From Frankia sp. AgB1.9 (GTDB lineage: Bacteria; Actinomycetota; Actinomycetes; Frankiales; Frankiaceae), in contig NZ_JADWYX010000001.1 in assembly GCF_016786355.1 (NCBI RefSeq), forward strand, positions 120,758-184,757: a stretch of DNA of 64,000 nt, read 5' to 3'. The notes beneath the pieces were generated by a model, which saw only the letters and a list, made by a program, of their open reading frames with translations, searched no databases and was not told where the DNA came from. This document shows positions 43,160 to 52,463 of the stretch, one piece after another. Position 1 is the stretch's first letter, and each line of letters opens with the position of its first letter. A program made the translations under genes and the position numbers.

Positions 43160-43454
43160 CGAGGACTCAGTCCCTTCGTCCAGACGATGGGGTCGCCTGC
43201 AAGTCGGGGGCGGCTCGCACCGCCCGGTCGTCGCGTGCCGAGACTGTCACTGGCCTTGCCAGGTGCCCACCGTGGCCGGCCCCAGGGCCGGCGCTCCAGC
43301 TCGGGCGCCACTCAGGCGGGGCCGGGAGGTCGCCCTCCCGTGCCTGGCCTGTCCTGCCTCGTACCGCCCCTTCGGGGGACGGTACCCCGCCCGGCCGCCC
43401 GGTGAGAGCCCTATCGCGCGGCTCATACGGGTCAGCCTACGGTCGTCTGTCCCG
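43160..43454. other. clpP2-clpX spacer with hairpins
   Basis: This 295-base G+C-rich spacer contains two hairpins: GGGAGG-TCG-CCCTCCC (about 43324-43339) and GTACCGCCCC (43361-43370) pairing with GGGGGACGGTAC (43374-43385) with one bulge. They could end clpP1P2 transcription while the part near 43160-43300 supplies a clpX promoter. No gene is seen. Confidence 0.5.
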
Positions 43455-44087
43455 TCAGCGGGCAGCCGACAGGCGGGACGACTTACGGGTCTTGATCACC
43501 TCGTCGATCAGGCCGTACTCCTTGGCCTCATCGGCAGAGAGAATCTTGTCCCGCTCGATGTCCCGGCGGATGTCCTCTTCGGCCTTGCCGGTGTGGTCCG
43601 CGAGCATTTTCTCCAATAGCGAACGCATCCGGAGGATCTCACGAGCCTGGATCTCGATGTCGCTCGACTGGCCCTCACCGGAACCGGACGGCTGGTGGAT
43701 GAGGATGCGGCTGTTCTGCAGCGCGAACCGCTTGCCCGGGCTCCCTGCGGCCAGCAGCACGGCCGCGGCGGACGCCGCCTGGCCCATGCAGATGGTCTGG
43801 ATGTCGGGGCGGACGAACTGCATCGTGTCGTAGATCGCGGTGAGCGACGTGAACGACCCGCCAGGCGAGTTGATGTAGATCGAGATGTCGCGGTCCGGGT
43901 CCTCGGACTCGAGGAACAGCAGCTGCGCCATGACGTCGTTGGCCGAGACGTCGTCGATCTGGACGCCAAGGAAGACGATCCGCTCCTTGAGGAGCTTCGA
44001 GTACGGGTCCATGCCGTACTCGCCACGGGACGTCTTCTCGATGATGTTCGGCAGCACGTAGCGGCCGGTCTGCTCGTAACGGGACAT
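43455..44087 (-). CDS. clpP2: Clp protease proteolytic subunit ClpP2
   Basis: A 210-residue serine protease subunit. The catalytic Ser is in [13 protein letters not shown], His in ILIHQPSG and Asp in the [15 protein letters not shown] segment. Its N-terminus ([20 protein letters not shown]) resembles mycobacterial ClpP2. ATG 44087 is chosen because the GGAGGG site is eight bases upstream of it, while the in-frame ATG at 44093 is too close. It forms a mixed ClpP1P2 tetradecamer with the product of the adjacent upstream gene, 61 bases away on the same strand. Confidence 0.96.
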   Translation of the reverse strand: MSRYEQTGRYVLPNIIEKTSRGEYGMDPYSKLLKERIVFLGVQIDDVSANDVMAQLLFLESEDPDRDISIYINSPGGSFTSLTAIYDTMQFVRPDIQTICMGQAASAAAVLLAAGSPGKRFALQNSRILIHQPSGSGEGQSSDIEIQAREILRMRSLLEKMLADHTGKAEEDIRRDIERDKILSADEAKEYGLIDEVIKTRKSSRLSAAR

Positions 44088-44148
44088 GTTCATGCCCTCC
44101 CGGAGGTGCGGTGGTACGGGGCCGACGAGAGTGGGAGCGCCGACGAGA

Positions 44149-44796
44149 TCACTGGCCGGACGGGGTGCCACCGGGCACCTGGCGCACCCGCTGGACGACA
44201 TGGTCAACGAAGCCGTAGTCCTTCGCCTCTTCGGCGGTGAACCAACGGTCGCGGTCGGAGTCCCGCTCGATCTGGTCGATCGGCTGACCGGTGTGGAAGG
44301 CGATGCGCTCCTGCATCATCCGCTTGGTGTAGAGCATCTGCTCGGCCTGGATCGCGATGTCGGAGGCCGTACCACCGATGCCGCCGGACGGCTGGTGCAT
44401 CATGATCCGCGCGTGCGGCAGCGAGTACCGCTTGCCGGCGGCGCCGGCGCACAGCAGGAACTGGCCCATCGACGCGGCGAGGCCCAGCGAGACGGTGGCG
44501 ACGTCGTTCTCGACGAACTGCATGGTGTCGTAGATCGCCATGCCGGCGCTGACCGAACCACCCGGCGAGTTGATGTACAGCCAGATGTCCCGGTTCGGGT
44601 CCTCGGCGTTCAGCAGCAGCAGCTGCGCACAGATCGCGTTCGCGATGCTGTCCTCGACGACGGTGCCGAGGAAGATGATGCGCTCCCGCAGCAGCCGGTT
44701 GTAGACCTGCTCGTCGAAACCTGGGCCGCTCTGGCCCGCCGACCGGAGGCTGGGGCCACCCGGCGCGGCCAGACTCGGCACTGCGAACTCACTCAC
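44149..44796 (-). CDS. clpP1: Clp protease proteolytic subunit ClpP1
   Basis: A 215-residue ClpP subunit. Catalytic Ser is in [15 protein letters not shown], His in [10 protein letters not shown], and Asp in the [16 protein letters not shown] region; the signature [19 protein letters not shown] is intact. GTG 44796 is preceded by GAGGAG six bases upstream. It is the first gene of the clpP1-clpP2 pair; in actinobacteria both rings are needed for activity. Confidence 0.96.
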   Translation of the reverse strand: MSEFAVPSLAAPGGPSLRSAGQSGPGFDEQVYNRLLRERIIFLGTVVEDSIANAICAQLLLLNAEDPNRDIWLYINSPGGSVSAGMAIYDTMQFVENDVATVSLGLAASMGQFLLCAGAAGKRYSLPHARIMMHQPSGGIGGTASDIAIQAEQMLYTKRMMQERIAFHTGQPIDQIERDSDRDRWFTAEEAKDYGFVDHVVQRVRQVPGGTPSGQ

Positions 44797-45151
44797 GTTC
44801 GACTCCTCGGCTTCACTGACCTGCTGGCTTCACTGACCTGGCTTCCGTACCCGCGAGGTTCCGGTACCCGCGAACGCCCCCACGACGGTTGCGTGCCGGG
44901 ACGGTGCCCACGAGCGACGACAGCTTGACCGGCTCGACACTATCTGTGACCCGCGCCAGTTCCGGCCCATCCGGCTCGATGTTCGCGCTAGGCAGAGGGC
45001 CGCGCGATCCTCCGTGCACCGGCCAGGCCGATGGAGTGAGCAATGCAAACAGCTCGGCCCCCGCGGGGAAGCCGCGGGGGCCGACGGTCCTGCCGGGGCG
45101 AACCCGGCAGGCAGGAACGTCCAGGGCGAGCCCTGGAGCCAAGGTCACGCC
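44797..45151. promoter_or_regulatory. clpP1P2 leader with two 17-base-period duplications
   Basis: This 355-base spacer between tig and clpP1 must contain the clpP operon promoter. GGCTTCACTGACCTG occurs at 44809-44823 and 44826-44840, and GTACCCGCGA at 44847-44856 and 44864-44873, both with a 17-base period. No clear ClgR box was identified by eye. The part near 45060-45130 is GC-rich with a CCCGCGGGG-type hairpin. No gene is seen. Confidence 0.5.
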
Positions 45152-46585
45152 CTAGTGGTTGTGGCCTTCATGGTCATGGCCCTCGTGATCGTGGCCCTCG
45201 TGGTCATGGTCGTGATCGTGGTCATGACCGTCGTCCTCGAAGCCCTCGAGGTCCGCCGGGTCCGGCCGCTCGGGCAGCTCCAGGGTCACCGCGTTGTCGT
45301 CGTCGTCCACGACGGTGGCCTGGCGCAGCAGGTGCAGCAGCGCCTTGTTGCGCATGATGTCGGACATCAGCGCGGTCAGCCCGGCGCCGTTGCCGCCGGC
45401 GAGCTGCTGGGCGTACTGCTCGGGCGGAACGCCGGAACGCTGCGCGAGCATGACGATCTGCTCCATCAGCTCGCCCTGGTCGATCCCGACCGACTCGGCG
45501 CGCACCACGGTGTCCAGGATGAACTGCGACTTGATCGCCTTCGTGGCCGACTCGCGGACCTGCGCGTCGAACTCCTCGGGCTCCTGCTCAAGGGTCTTCA
45601 GGTAGGTCTCGCGGTCGACGCCGTAACGCTCCAGGTCGTGGCCGAGGCGGTGTTCCCGGGCCTCGATCTCCGACTCCAGCACCGAGTCGGGCACCGGGAC
45701 GTCGACGGACTCGATCAGCTGCTCCAGCAGCTTCTCCCGCGCCTGGTTGACCTGCTCGAACTTGCGGGTCTGCTCCAGGCGCTGGCGCAGGTCGGCCTTC
45801 AGCTCGTCGAGGGTGTCGAACTCGCTGGCGGTCGTCGCGAAGTCGTCGTCGAGCGCCGGGAGTTCCTTCTCCTTGACGCCGCGCACGACCGCGGTGACCT
45901 GGGCGGTCTGGCCCTGCCGGTCGCCGGCGAGCAGCTCGGTGTCGAACGTGCGGCTGTCGCCCTCGCTCGCGCCGATGATCGCCTCGTCGATGCCCTCGAT
46001 CAGGTTGCCGCTGCCGACCTCGTAGGACATCCCGGTCGCGGTGGCGTCCTCGACAGGCTCGCCGTCGACCGTGGCCGACAGGTCGAGCGACACGTAGTCA
46101 CCGGTGGCGACCGGCCGCTCGACCGGGGTGAGCACGGCGAACCGCTCGCGCATCGAGCCGAGCTGGGTGTCGATCTGCTCGTCGGTGACCTCGATCTTGT
46201 CGACCGTGATCTTGACGCTGTCCGCCTCCGGCAGCGCGAGCTGCGGGCGGACGTCCACCTCGGCGGTGAACACGATCGGGCTGCCCTCGGCGAACTCGGT
46301 GACGTCCACCTCCGGCCGCGACAGCACGTCGACGTCCTCGGCCTCGACCGCCTCCGAGTAGAACTGGGGCAGCGCCTCCTGAAGGGCCTCGTCGAGGATG
46401 GTCGAGCGCCCGAGGCGCTGGTCCAGAATCCGCGGCGGCACCTTGCCCGGGCGGAACCCGGACACCCGGATCTGCCTGGACAGCTTCTTGTAGGTGGCGT
46501 CCAGGGAGGGCTTCAGGTCGTCGAAGGGCACCTCGACGGTGAGTTTGACCCTGGTCGGGCTGAGTGACTCCTTGGTGGCCTTCAC
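45152..46585 (-). CDS. tig: Trigger factor (ribosome-associated chaperone and prolyl isomerase)
   Basis: A 477-residue protein. The ribosome-binding N-terminal domain has the signature GFRPGKVPPRILDQRLG, followed by a FKBP-type domain (VATGDYVSLDLSA, IEGIDEAIIGASEGDSRTF) and a helical C-terminal chaperone domain. GTG 46585 is chosen because the conserved VKATKESLSPTRVKL begins there and AGGAGA lies about ten bases upstream. The tail is an acidic His-rich run (HDHDHDHDHEGHDHEGHDHE) that could bind Ni, Zn or Co. Placement next to clpP1P2-clpX is the usual actinobacterial arrangement and links nascent-chain folding with degradation. Confidence 0.96.
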   Translation of the reverse strand: MKATKESLSPTRVKLTVEVPFDDLKPSLDATYKKLSRQIRVSGFRPGKVPPRILDQRLGRSTILDEALQEALPQFYSEAVEAEDVDVLSRPEVDVTEFAEGSPIVFTAEVDVRPQLALPEADSVKITVDKIEVTDEQIDTQLGSMRERFAVLTPVERPVATGDYVSLDLSATVDGEPVEDATATGMSYEVGSGNLIEGIDEAIIGASEGDSRTFDTELLAGDRQGQTAQVTAVVRGVKEKELPALDDDFATTASEFDTLDELKADLRQRLEQTRKFEQVNQAREKLLEQLIESVDVPVPDSVLESEIEAREHRLGHDLERYGVDRETYLKTLEQEPEEFDAQVRESATKAIKSQFILDTVVRAESVGIDQGELMEQIVMLAQRSGVPPEQYAQQLAGGNGAGLTALMSDIMRNKALLHLLRQATVVDDDDNAVTLELPERPDPADLEGFEDDGHDHDHDHDHEGHDHEGHDHEGHNH

Positions 46586-47099
46586 GGCGCGGATGTCTCC
46601 TGGTACGACGTCGGACGGGGGACGCGCCGAGATTACCGCCACGCGGTGACCCCGGACCGCTTCACGGCCCCCCGGGAAGGTGCAGCAAACGGCAACCCCG
46701 GACAGCCCCTCGATCAAGCGAGCTCAACACCGGCGAGCCAAGGCCACTCCGGCATCCCAGCCGAGCAAGCCCGACCCCGGAAAGCGAAGCCACCTCAACC
46801 CCCCGATCGAGCGAACTCGACACCAGCGGGCCAGAAGCCACCCCACCACCCCAGCCGAACAAGCCGACCACCGAGAAGCGAAGCAACCTCGACCCCCCAG
46901 CCGAGCAGAACTCGACACGGAAGGGCCAGAGGCCAGCCCACCCCCACCCGAGCCGAACAAGCCGACCATCGAGAAGCGAAGCAACCTCGCCCCCCCGGTC
47001 GAGCGAAGCTCGACACCGGGGGTCCGGGGGTCGCCCCCCGGAGCAATATCGCGGCCCCCGGGCAGCTGACGAAGTCAGCAAACACGGTGAGCCAGCACG
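46586..47099. other. tig upstream region, mostly tandem repeats
   Basis: This 514-base interval runs from the tig start to tRNA-Pro. The first about 115 bases should contain the tig promoter. The rest is the tandem repeat annotated separately. Open frames crossing it are repeat-driven Pro/Ser/Arg-rich sequences on both strands and are not considered genes. Confidence 0.55.
46706..47042. repeat. About 95-base imperfect tandem repeat, 3.5 copies
   Basis: Units begin near 46706, 46801, 46893 and 46990. Each carries a variant of GAGCGAACTCGACACC followed by a GGGCCAGA-like element, CCAGCCGAACAAGCCGACC and GAGAAGCGAAGCAACCTC. Copies 2 and 3 are the most alike; the last is partial and runs into a GGGGGTCC-rich end. 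The period is conserved while the sequence has diverged, as in old tandem arrays. Confidence 0.75.
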
Positions 47100-47172
47100 T
47101 CGGGGCGGGGAGACTCGAACTCCCGATCTCCTGCACCCAAAGCAGGCGCGCTAGCCACTACGCTACGCCCCG
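47100..47172 (-). tRNA. tRNA-Pro (anticodon UGG)
   Basis: On the minus strand the acceptor arms CGGGGCG and CGCCCCG pair perfectly. The anticodon stem CCTGC/GCAGG encloses TTTGGGT, giving anticodon TGG. The T-arm GGGAGTTCGAGTCTCCC is canonical. The 3' CCA is not encoded. Confidence 0.93.
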
Positions 47173-47426
47173 AGGCGTTGCGCCTTCATCCTACGGGCTG
47201 GCGCCTCCTCGATCGCGGCCCGGCCCTCACGACCATCGACCACCGTCACCAGCGGCCACACCAACGTCACCACCGGGCAGCCGTCGACGATCACCAGCGT
47301 TGGTTCGCTCCTACGCGACGCGCCCGGTTCGCCCCGATCTGTCGCCACAACGTCAGGCCAGAAGAGGGACGACCGCCAGATCGTCGCCGAGACTCGCCCT
47401 GCGGTAAGCTTCGGCGCGATCACCAT

Positions 47427-47500
47427 GCGGGTGTAGCTCAATGGTAGAGCCCCAGCCTTCCAAGCTGGTCATGCCGGTTCGATCCCGGTCACCCGCTCCA
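47427..47500 (+). tRNA. tRNA-Gly (anticodon UCC)
   Basis: The acceptor arms GCGGGTG and CACCCGC pair perfectly. The anticodon stem CCAGC/GCTGG encloses CTTCCAA, giving anticodon TCC. The T-arm contains CCGGTTCGATCCCGG. The terminal CCA (47498-47500) is encoded. Confidence 0.95.
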
Positions 47501-47715
47501 CCTGCGGTTTGACGGCTTCCGCGCCTCAGGCACATTCGGCGCCCGAACCACCTGTGCGCGTAATCGTTTCTTGCCGCCCGCCTCCGAGCCGACCGTGGCC
47601 TCCATCACGCCCGCGACCGCGAGACGCCGATAGGACCCGCTCAGGGCCCGATGCCGGCGCCCAGCGGCGCGACCGGGTCCGGTGGCTTGTCGCCGACGGT
47701 GCGAAGCTTGGCGGT

Positions 47716-48492
47716 ATGCCGGAAGTAGGAGTGGGGGCAGCCGCGAGCCTGCTGGCCGACCTTGTGCCGGCGAAGGCCGTCGCGGCGGAGACGCGAGTCG
47801 ACGAGGCGGAGGCGGAGCTGTTCCCCGCCGAGGAGGCGCTGCTCGCCCGGGCCGTGCCAAAGCGCCGCCGGGAGTTCACCGCCGGCCGGGTGTGCGCGCG
47901 ACGGGCGATGGCGCGCCTCGGGGTAGCGCCCGCGCCGCTGCTGGCCGGGCCGAACCGGGAGCCGCTGTGGCCGGCCGGGCTGGTCGGCAGCATCACCCAC
48001 TGCGAGGGATACCGGGCCGCCGCCGTCGCGCGGGCCGGGGACGTGCTGTCCATCGGGATCGACGCCGAGCCGAACGGGCCGACGCCGGACGGGGTCCTCG
48101 ATCGGATCGCGCTGCCGGCCGAGATCTCCTGGGTACGGGCCGCGGCCCGGGTCGAGCCCGAGGTGCACTGGGACCGCCTGCTGTTCTGCGCCAAGGAGTC
48201 CGTCTACAAGACCTGGTTCCCGTTGGCCGGGAGCTGGCTGGGCTTCGAGGACGCGCTGATCACCCTCGACGACCGCCCGGACGACAGCGGGCCGACAGGC
48301 GACGCGGGACGCACCGCGGGCGCGACACGATGGACCGGCGCCTTCACCGCGAAGCTGCTGGTGACGGGTCCGATCCTGCCGGACGGGCGACGGCTCTCGT
48401 CGCTGCGCGGCCGGTACCTGGTCACTCAGGGCCTGATCCTCGCCGTGGTCGCGATCAACCCGGATGACCGGGTGGACGGAGACAGTGCCTGA
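47716..48492 (+). CDS. 4'-phosphopantetheinyl transferase (PptT/EntD type)
   Basis: A 258-residue Sfp/EntD-like transferase that moves the phosphopantetheine arm of CoA onto carrier-protein serines. Key parts are RRREFTAGRVCARRAMARLG, the substrate loop SITHCEGYRAAAVAR, the Mg-binding IGIDAEPN, and FCAKESVYKTWFP. ATG 47716 is taken because the family begins just after it; the in-frame upstream part is Pro/Arg-rich. It activates fatty-acid, polyketide or NRPS carrier proteins. The stop overlaps the ATG of the methyltransferase gene downstream (TGATG), suggesting co-translation with an otherwise unexplained enzyme. Confidence 0.92.
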   Translation: MPEVGVGAAASLLADLVPAKAVAAETRVDEAEAELFPAEEALLARAVPKRRREFTAGRVCARRAMARLGVAPAPLLAGPNREPLWPAGLVGSITHCEGYRAAAVARAGDVLSIGIDAEPNGPTPDGVLDRIALPAEISWVRAAARVEPEVHWDRLLFCAKESVYKTWFPLAGSWLGFEDALITLDDRPDDSGPTGDAGRTAGATRWTGAFTAKLLVTGPILPDGRRLSSLRGRYLVTQGLILAVVAINPDDRVDGDSA

Positions 48493-50393
48493 TGAACCGA
48501 GGTGTGCTGCCGGCGGCCCTGACCGCCGGGATCGTGATCAACACGGCTCGGCTGCGCCGTCGGCTGGCCGCACTGCCGGTGATCGAGCCCTCGGACGACC
48601 GGGTCCACCACACCCACGTCTTCCTGGCGGCCGACGGCGTCCGGCTCGATGACGCCCAGCAGCGGGCCGCGAGCGCGTACGCGTGCCGCCACGGCCTCGA
48701 CGTCCTGGACCTCGTGCCCGACGAGCTGAGCCCCGACCGGCTGCTCGACCTGGCCCGGCTGGTCGACCCGGCCCGGTACCGCACCGACCGGCTGGCGCCG
48801 GGCCGCGGCGCCTACCAGGCCCTGCTGATCGACCGGGACGTGCTGGCCCGCGCGGGGCTGCACCCCAAGGAGGTCACCGAGGTCGGCCTGGTCGCCGTCA
48901 CCGCGACGCTCAAGCGGTACGCGCCGCTGACCACCGGGCTCGCGGTGCTGCCCGGGCTGCGGGCCGCGCCCCGGACGGGCCAGCAGCGGCTGGCCGTGCG
49001 GCAGGCGACGTCCCGCTGGGACCCGGCCCGCCCGCTCGGCCCGATGCTCCGGGACCTCGCGCTGGCCCGTGGGCTGACCCGCGCCCCCCGCTGGACGCTG
49101 ACGGCGGCGGCGGCCAGCTGGCTGCAGCCCGTCGCCGCAGCGGCGGGCGGGCCGGTCCGGCTGCGCCCCGCCGACGCCCTCACCGCACCGCTGCTGCGCC
49201 GGCGAGCCGCCGCCGAGTTCCTCGCCGACGCGTCCGCCCTGGGTGCTGCGGCGGCTCGAAGCGACCGCGTGCGCACGCCGGCCGAACCGGGCGGCGCCGA
49301 CGCGGGCCGCCTGGCGCGCTGGGGCTTCGCGCGCCCGCATGCGTTCCCCGCCGACGACGCGGAGCACGCCGCCGAGCTGCGCGCGATCTACCAGGCCGAC
49401 CTGGCCGGCGGCGTCGAGCGCTTCCTCGCCGCGGCGCGGCCCACCTGCCCCTGGTGCGGCGGCGCCCGGCTGAGCAAGGTCACCGACGCCTTCGACGCGA
49501 CGCTGGCCAAGCCCGGCCGGTTCCGCTACGACCGCTGCGCCGACTGCCGGCACGTCTTCCAGAACCCCTCCCCCACCGACGAGGGCCTGGACTTCTACTA
49601 CCGGGACTTCTACGACGGCCTGGGCGCACCGATCATGGAGGTCATCGGCGACGCCGGCCGGGCGGGCTACCTCGCCCGCGCCCGGTCGGTGCCCCCGACG
49701 CCGCGCGACTGGCTGGACGTCGGCACCGGCATGGGCCACTTCTGCCTGATGGCCCGCGACGTGTGGCCGACCACGGTCTTCGACGGCCTGGACCAGGGCG
49801 AGGCCCTGGCGGAAGGGGCCCGGCGAGGCTGGATCGACCACGCCTACTCCGGCCAGCTCCCCGACCTGGCCCCGTCGCTCGCCGGGCGCTACGACGTGGT
49901 CAGCATGTTCCACTACCTGGAACACACCCGGGACCCGCGCGCGGACCTGGACGCCGCGATCACCGCGCTGCGCCCGGGCGGCCACCTGCTGATCGAGGTG
50001 CCCAACCCGGAGAGTCTCTCCGCCCGCGTCTACGGACCGCTGTGGTCGGGCTGGCTCGCGCCACAGCATCTGAACCTGATCCCCGCGGACAACCTGGTAG
50101 ACGTGCTGACGGCGCGCGGCCTGCGGGTCGAGCACGTCGAGTTCGGCCGGGCCCACCTCGACGGCGACGGGATGTACGCCTGGTGGGCGCTGTGCCAACG
50201 GCTAGCCCCGTCGCTGGACCTGCCCTGGCGGGCCCAGCCGGGGTCGCAGGGTGGGCAGGCCCGGCGGATGGCGAAGCTGGCCGCGCTCGGACCGCTGTTC
50301 CCCGCCATGGTCGTCGCCGACGCGTCCGCCCGGCCGTACCTGACCGGCGGGCGGCGGTCGAACGCCTACCGGGTCCTGGCCCGGCTGCCGTGA
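48492..50393 (+). CDS. Zinc-ribbon class I SAM-dependent methyltransferase, paralogue A
   Basis: A 633-residue protein with three parts. Residues 1-310 form an N-terminal region I do not recognise (HHTHVFLAADGVRLDDAQQR, HGLDVLDLVPDELSPDRLLD), alpha/beta in character. Residues 319-352 are a zinc ribbon (Cys319, Cys322, Cys349, Cys352; CPWC and CADC). Residues about 365-590 are a Methyltransf_23-like domain with SAM motif WLDVGTGMGHF, SMFHYLEHTRDP and GGHLLIEVPNPESL. The zinc ribbon plus methyltransferase layout recalls sugar C-methyltransferases and quinone or lipid methyltransferases. It overlaps the phosphopantetheinyl transferase gene and is followed by a close paralogue. Confidence 0.85.
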   Translation: MNRGVLPAALTAGIVINTARLRRRLAALPVIEPSDDRVHHTHVFLAADGVRLDDAQQRAASAYACRHGLDVLDLVPDELSPDRLLDLARLVDPARYRTDRLAPGRGAYQALLIDRDVLARAGLHPKEVTEVGLVAVTATLKRYAPLTTGLAVLPGLRAAPRTGQQRLAVRQATSRWDPARPLGPMLRDLALARGLTRAPRWTLTAAAASWLQPVAAAAGGPVRLRPADALTAPLLRRRAAAEFLADASALGAAAARSDRVRTPAEPGGADAGRLARWGFARPHAFPADDAEHAAELRAIYQADLAGGVERFLAAARPTCPWCGGARLSKVTDAFDATLAKPGRFRYDRCADCRHVFQNPSPTDEGLDFYYRDFYDGLGAPIMEVIGDAGRAGYLARARSVPPTPRDWLDVGTGMGHFCLMARDVWPTTVFDGLDQGEALAEGARRGWIDHAYSGQLPDLAPSLAGRYDVVSMFHYLEHTRDPRADLDAAITALRPGGHLLIEVPNPESLSARVYGPLWSGWLAPQHLNLIPADNLVDVLTARGLRVEHVEFGRAHLDGDGMYAWWALCQRLAPSLDLPWRAQPGSQGGQARRMAKLAALGPLFPAMVVADASARPYLTGGRRSNAYRVLARLP

Positions 50394-50398
50394 CACGT

Positions 50399-50430
50399 CC
50401 TGACGATGACACCGCCTGACGATGACACCG
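50399..50430. repeat. 16-base tandem duplication between the two methyltransferase genes
   Basis: CCTGACGATGACACCG occurs at 50399-50414 and 50415-50430, with a partial third copy (CCTGACA) directly after. It begins five bases past the stop codon of paralogue A. No function is evident. Confidence 0.8.
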
Positions 50431-50498
50431 CCTGACATCGGATCCCGCGGCCGGCCGGCCCGGGCCGCAGTGAGTCGCTCCCGCCCGCTGGAGGTTCC

Positions 50499-52379
50499 GT
50501 GAACCGTCGGACCTGGATCTCGGCGGCCGTGGCCGCCGGCGTCGGCCTCAACACCGCCCGGCTGCGGCACCGGCTGTCCGCGCTGCCGCTCATCGAGCCG
50601 TCCGACGAGCCGGTGCACCACGCGCACGTCTTCCTGACCGCCGGCGGGGTCCGCCTCGACGAGGCCCAGCGTCGGGCGGCGAGCGCCCACGCCCGCCGGC
50701 ACGGCCTGGACGTGCTGGACCTGGTGCCCGAGCAGCTGACCCCGGACCGCCTGCTCGACCTGGCCCGGCTCGTCGACACCACCAGCTACCAGGCCAACCG
50801 GCTCACCCCGGGCCGGGGCGCCTACCAGGCGCTGCTGGTCGACCGGGAGATCCTCGCCCGCAGCGCGCTGGACCCGAAGGACCTCGGCGAGACCGACCTG
50901 GTCGCGATCACCGCCGTGCTCAAGCGGCACGCGCCGACGACCACGGCCCTCGCGGTGCTACCGGGGTTGCGGGCGCTGCCCAGGACGGGAGCCGAGCGGT
51001 TCGCCGTCCAGCGCGCCGCCTACGCGTGGCAGCCGCCGAGCCTGGTCGCTCCGGCGGTCCGCGACGCGCTGCTCGCCACCGGGGCGCGGGCGGCGCCCGG
51101 CTGGACGCTCGCCGCGGCCGCGCTCAGCTGGCTGCAGCCGGCCGCCGTCGCCGCCGGGGGGCCGTTGCGGCTCGACCGGGGCGACCTGCTCGCCGGGCCA
51201 CTGGTCCGGCGGCGCGGCGCCGCCGAACTGCTCGCCGACCTGGTACCGACCCGGGCCGCCGAGCGGCTCGGCCGCTGGCGGGTGTCGTTACCTCCGGCCT
51301 ACGCCGCCGACGACGAGGCCGGCCTCGAGGCGGCCCGCGCGGCCTACCGGGCCGATCTCGCGGCCGGCGTCGAGCGGTTCCTGGAGGAGCCCCGGACCAC
51401 CTGCCCGTGGTGCGGCGGCCCCCGGCTGCGCCGGATGACCGTCGGCGTCGACACGATGCAGGTCAAGCCGGGCCGGTTCCGCTACGACCGGTGCGCCGAC
51501 TGCCGGCACGTCTTCCAGAACCCGCGGCTGACGCCGGCCGGCCTCGACTTCTACTACCGCGACTTCTACGGCGGGCTCGGCCGGGACTCGATGGAGCAGG
51601 TGCTGGGCTTCGGCCCGGGCTCGCACCCGGCGCGGGCCCGCTCGGTTCCGCCGACGCCGCGGACCTGGCTCGACGTCGGCGCGGGCCACGGGCATTTCTG
51701 CCTGCTGGCGCGGGATGTCTGGCCGAGCACGGTCTTCGACGGCCTGGACCTGGGCGACGGCATCGAGGAGGCCGCCCGGCGTGGCTGGGTCGAGAACGCC
51801 TACCTCGGCCAGTTCCCCGACCTCGCCCCGTCGCTGGCCGGCCGCTACGACGTGGTCAGCATGTTCCACTACCTGGAGCACACCGGCGACCCGCGGGCCG
51901 AGCTCGACGCCGCGGCGCTCGCGCTGCGCCCGGGCGGCCATCTGCTCATCGAGGTGCCGAACCCGGACAGCGTGACCTTCCGCGCCTACGGGCCGCTGGC
52001 CTCCGGCATGCTGATCCCTCAGCACCTGAACCTGCTGCCGGCGGACAACCTCGTCGAGGCGTTGACCGCGCGCGGCTTCGTCATCGAGCAGGTGGAGTTC
52101 GGGCAGGTGCACATCTCCGGCGACGCGCCGCTCGCCTGGTGGGGGGTGTTCCAGCTGCTGGGCCCGTCGCCCGACCTGCCCTGGCGGGACGTGCGCCGCC
52201 CGCTGCTCGGCTACGCCCGGCGGGCGGCGGCGTTCGCGGCGCTCGCGCCGCTGATGCCGGTGGCCGCGGTCGCCGAGGCGGCGAGCCGGCCGTTCCTGAC
52301 CCGAGGCAACCGTGCGAACGCGTACCGCATCCTCGCCCGGCTCCCTGATCCTGGCGCCGCGGCGCCGGTCATCGGGTAG
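50499..52379 (+). CDS. Zinc-ribbon class I SAM-dependent methyltransferase, paralogue B
   Basis: A 626-residue paralogue of the preceding gene, similar along its whole length including the unrecognised N-terminus (HHAHVFLTAGGVRLDEAQRR), zinc ribbon (CPWCGGPRLRR, CADCRHVFQNP) and methyltransferase core (WLDVGAGHGHF, SMFHYLEHTGDP, GGHLLIEVPNPDSV). GTG 50499 has GGAGG at 50490-50494. Full-length similarity and head-to-tail order show a tandem duplication followed by divergence; keeping both suggests two acceptors or a heteromer. Confidence 0.86.
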   Translation: MNRRTWISAAVAAGVGLNTARLRHRLSALPLIEPSDEPVHHAHVFLTAGGVRLDEAQRRAASAHARRHGLDVLDLVPEQLTPDRLLDLARLVDTTSYQANRLTPGRGAYQALLVDREILARSALDPKDLGETDLVAITAVLKRHAPTTTALAVLPGLRALPRTGAERFAVQRAAYAWQPPSLVAPAVRDALLATGARAAPGWTLAAAALSWLQPAAVAAGGPLRLDRGDLLAGPLVRRRGAAELLADLVPTRAAERLGRWRVSLPPAYAADDEAGLEAARAAYRADLAAGVERFLEEPRTTCPWCGGPRLRRMTVGVDTMQVKPGRFRYDRCADCRHVFQNPRLTPAGLDFYYRDFYGGLGRDSMEQVLGFGPGSHPARARSVPPTPRTWLDVGAGHGHFCLLARDVWPSTVFDGLDLGDGIEEAARRGWVENAYLGQFPDLAPSLAGRYDVVSMFHYLEHTGDPRAELDAAALALRPGGHLLIEVPNPDSVTFRAYGPLASGMLIPQHLNLLPADNLVEALTARGFVIEQVEFGQVHISGDAPLAWWGVFQLLGPSPDLPWRDVRRPLLGYARRAAAFAALAPLMPVAAVAEAASRPFLTRGNRANAYRILARLPDPGAAAPVIG

Positions 52380-52463
52380 CCCACCCCCGCCCGGACCGTT
52401 ACCCTCCGTAGCCACAGCTCCCCGTCAGGTGACGGGGACCGGGCCGGCGAAGGAGGCGCGGCG

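Noticed and set aside
46586..47099. Repeat array considered as a CRISPR array
   Set aside because: Units are about 95 bases and similar along most of their length, with no short conserved repeats separated by unique spacers; no cas genes are present.
46646..47407. Forward open frames across the repeat array and tRNA-Pro
   Set aside because: They are Pro/Ser/Arg-rich products of the repeat and cross a tRNA gene.
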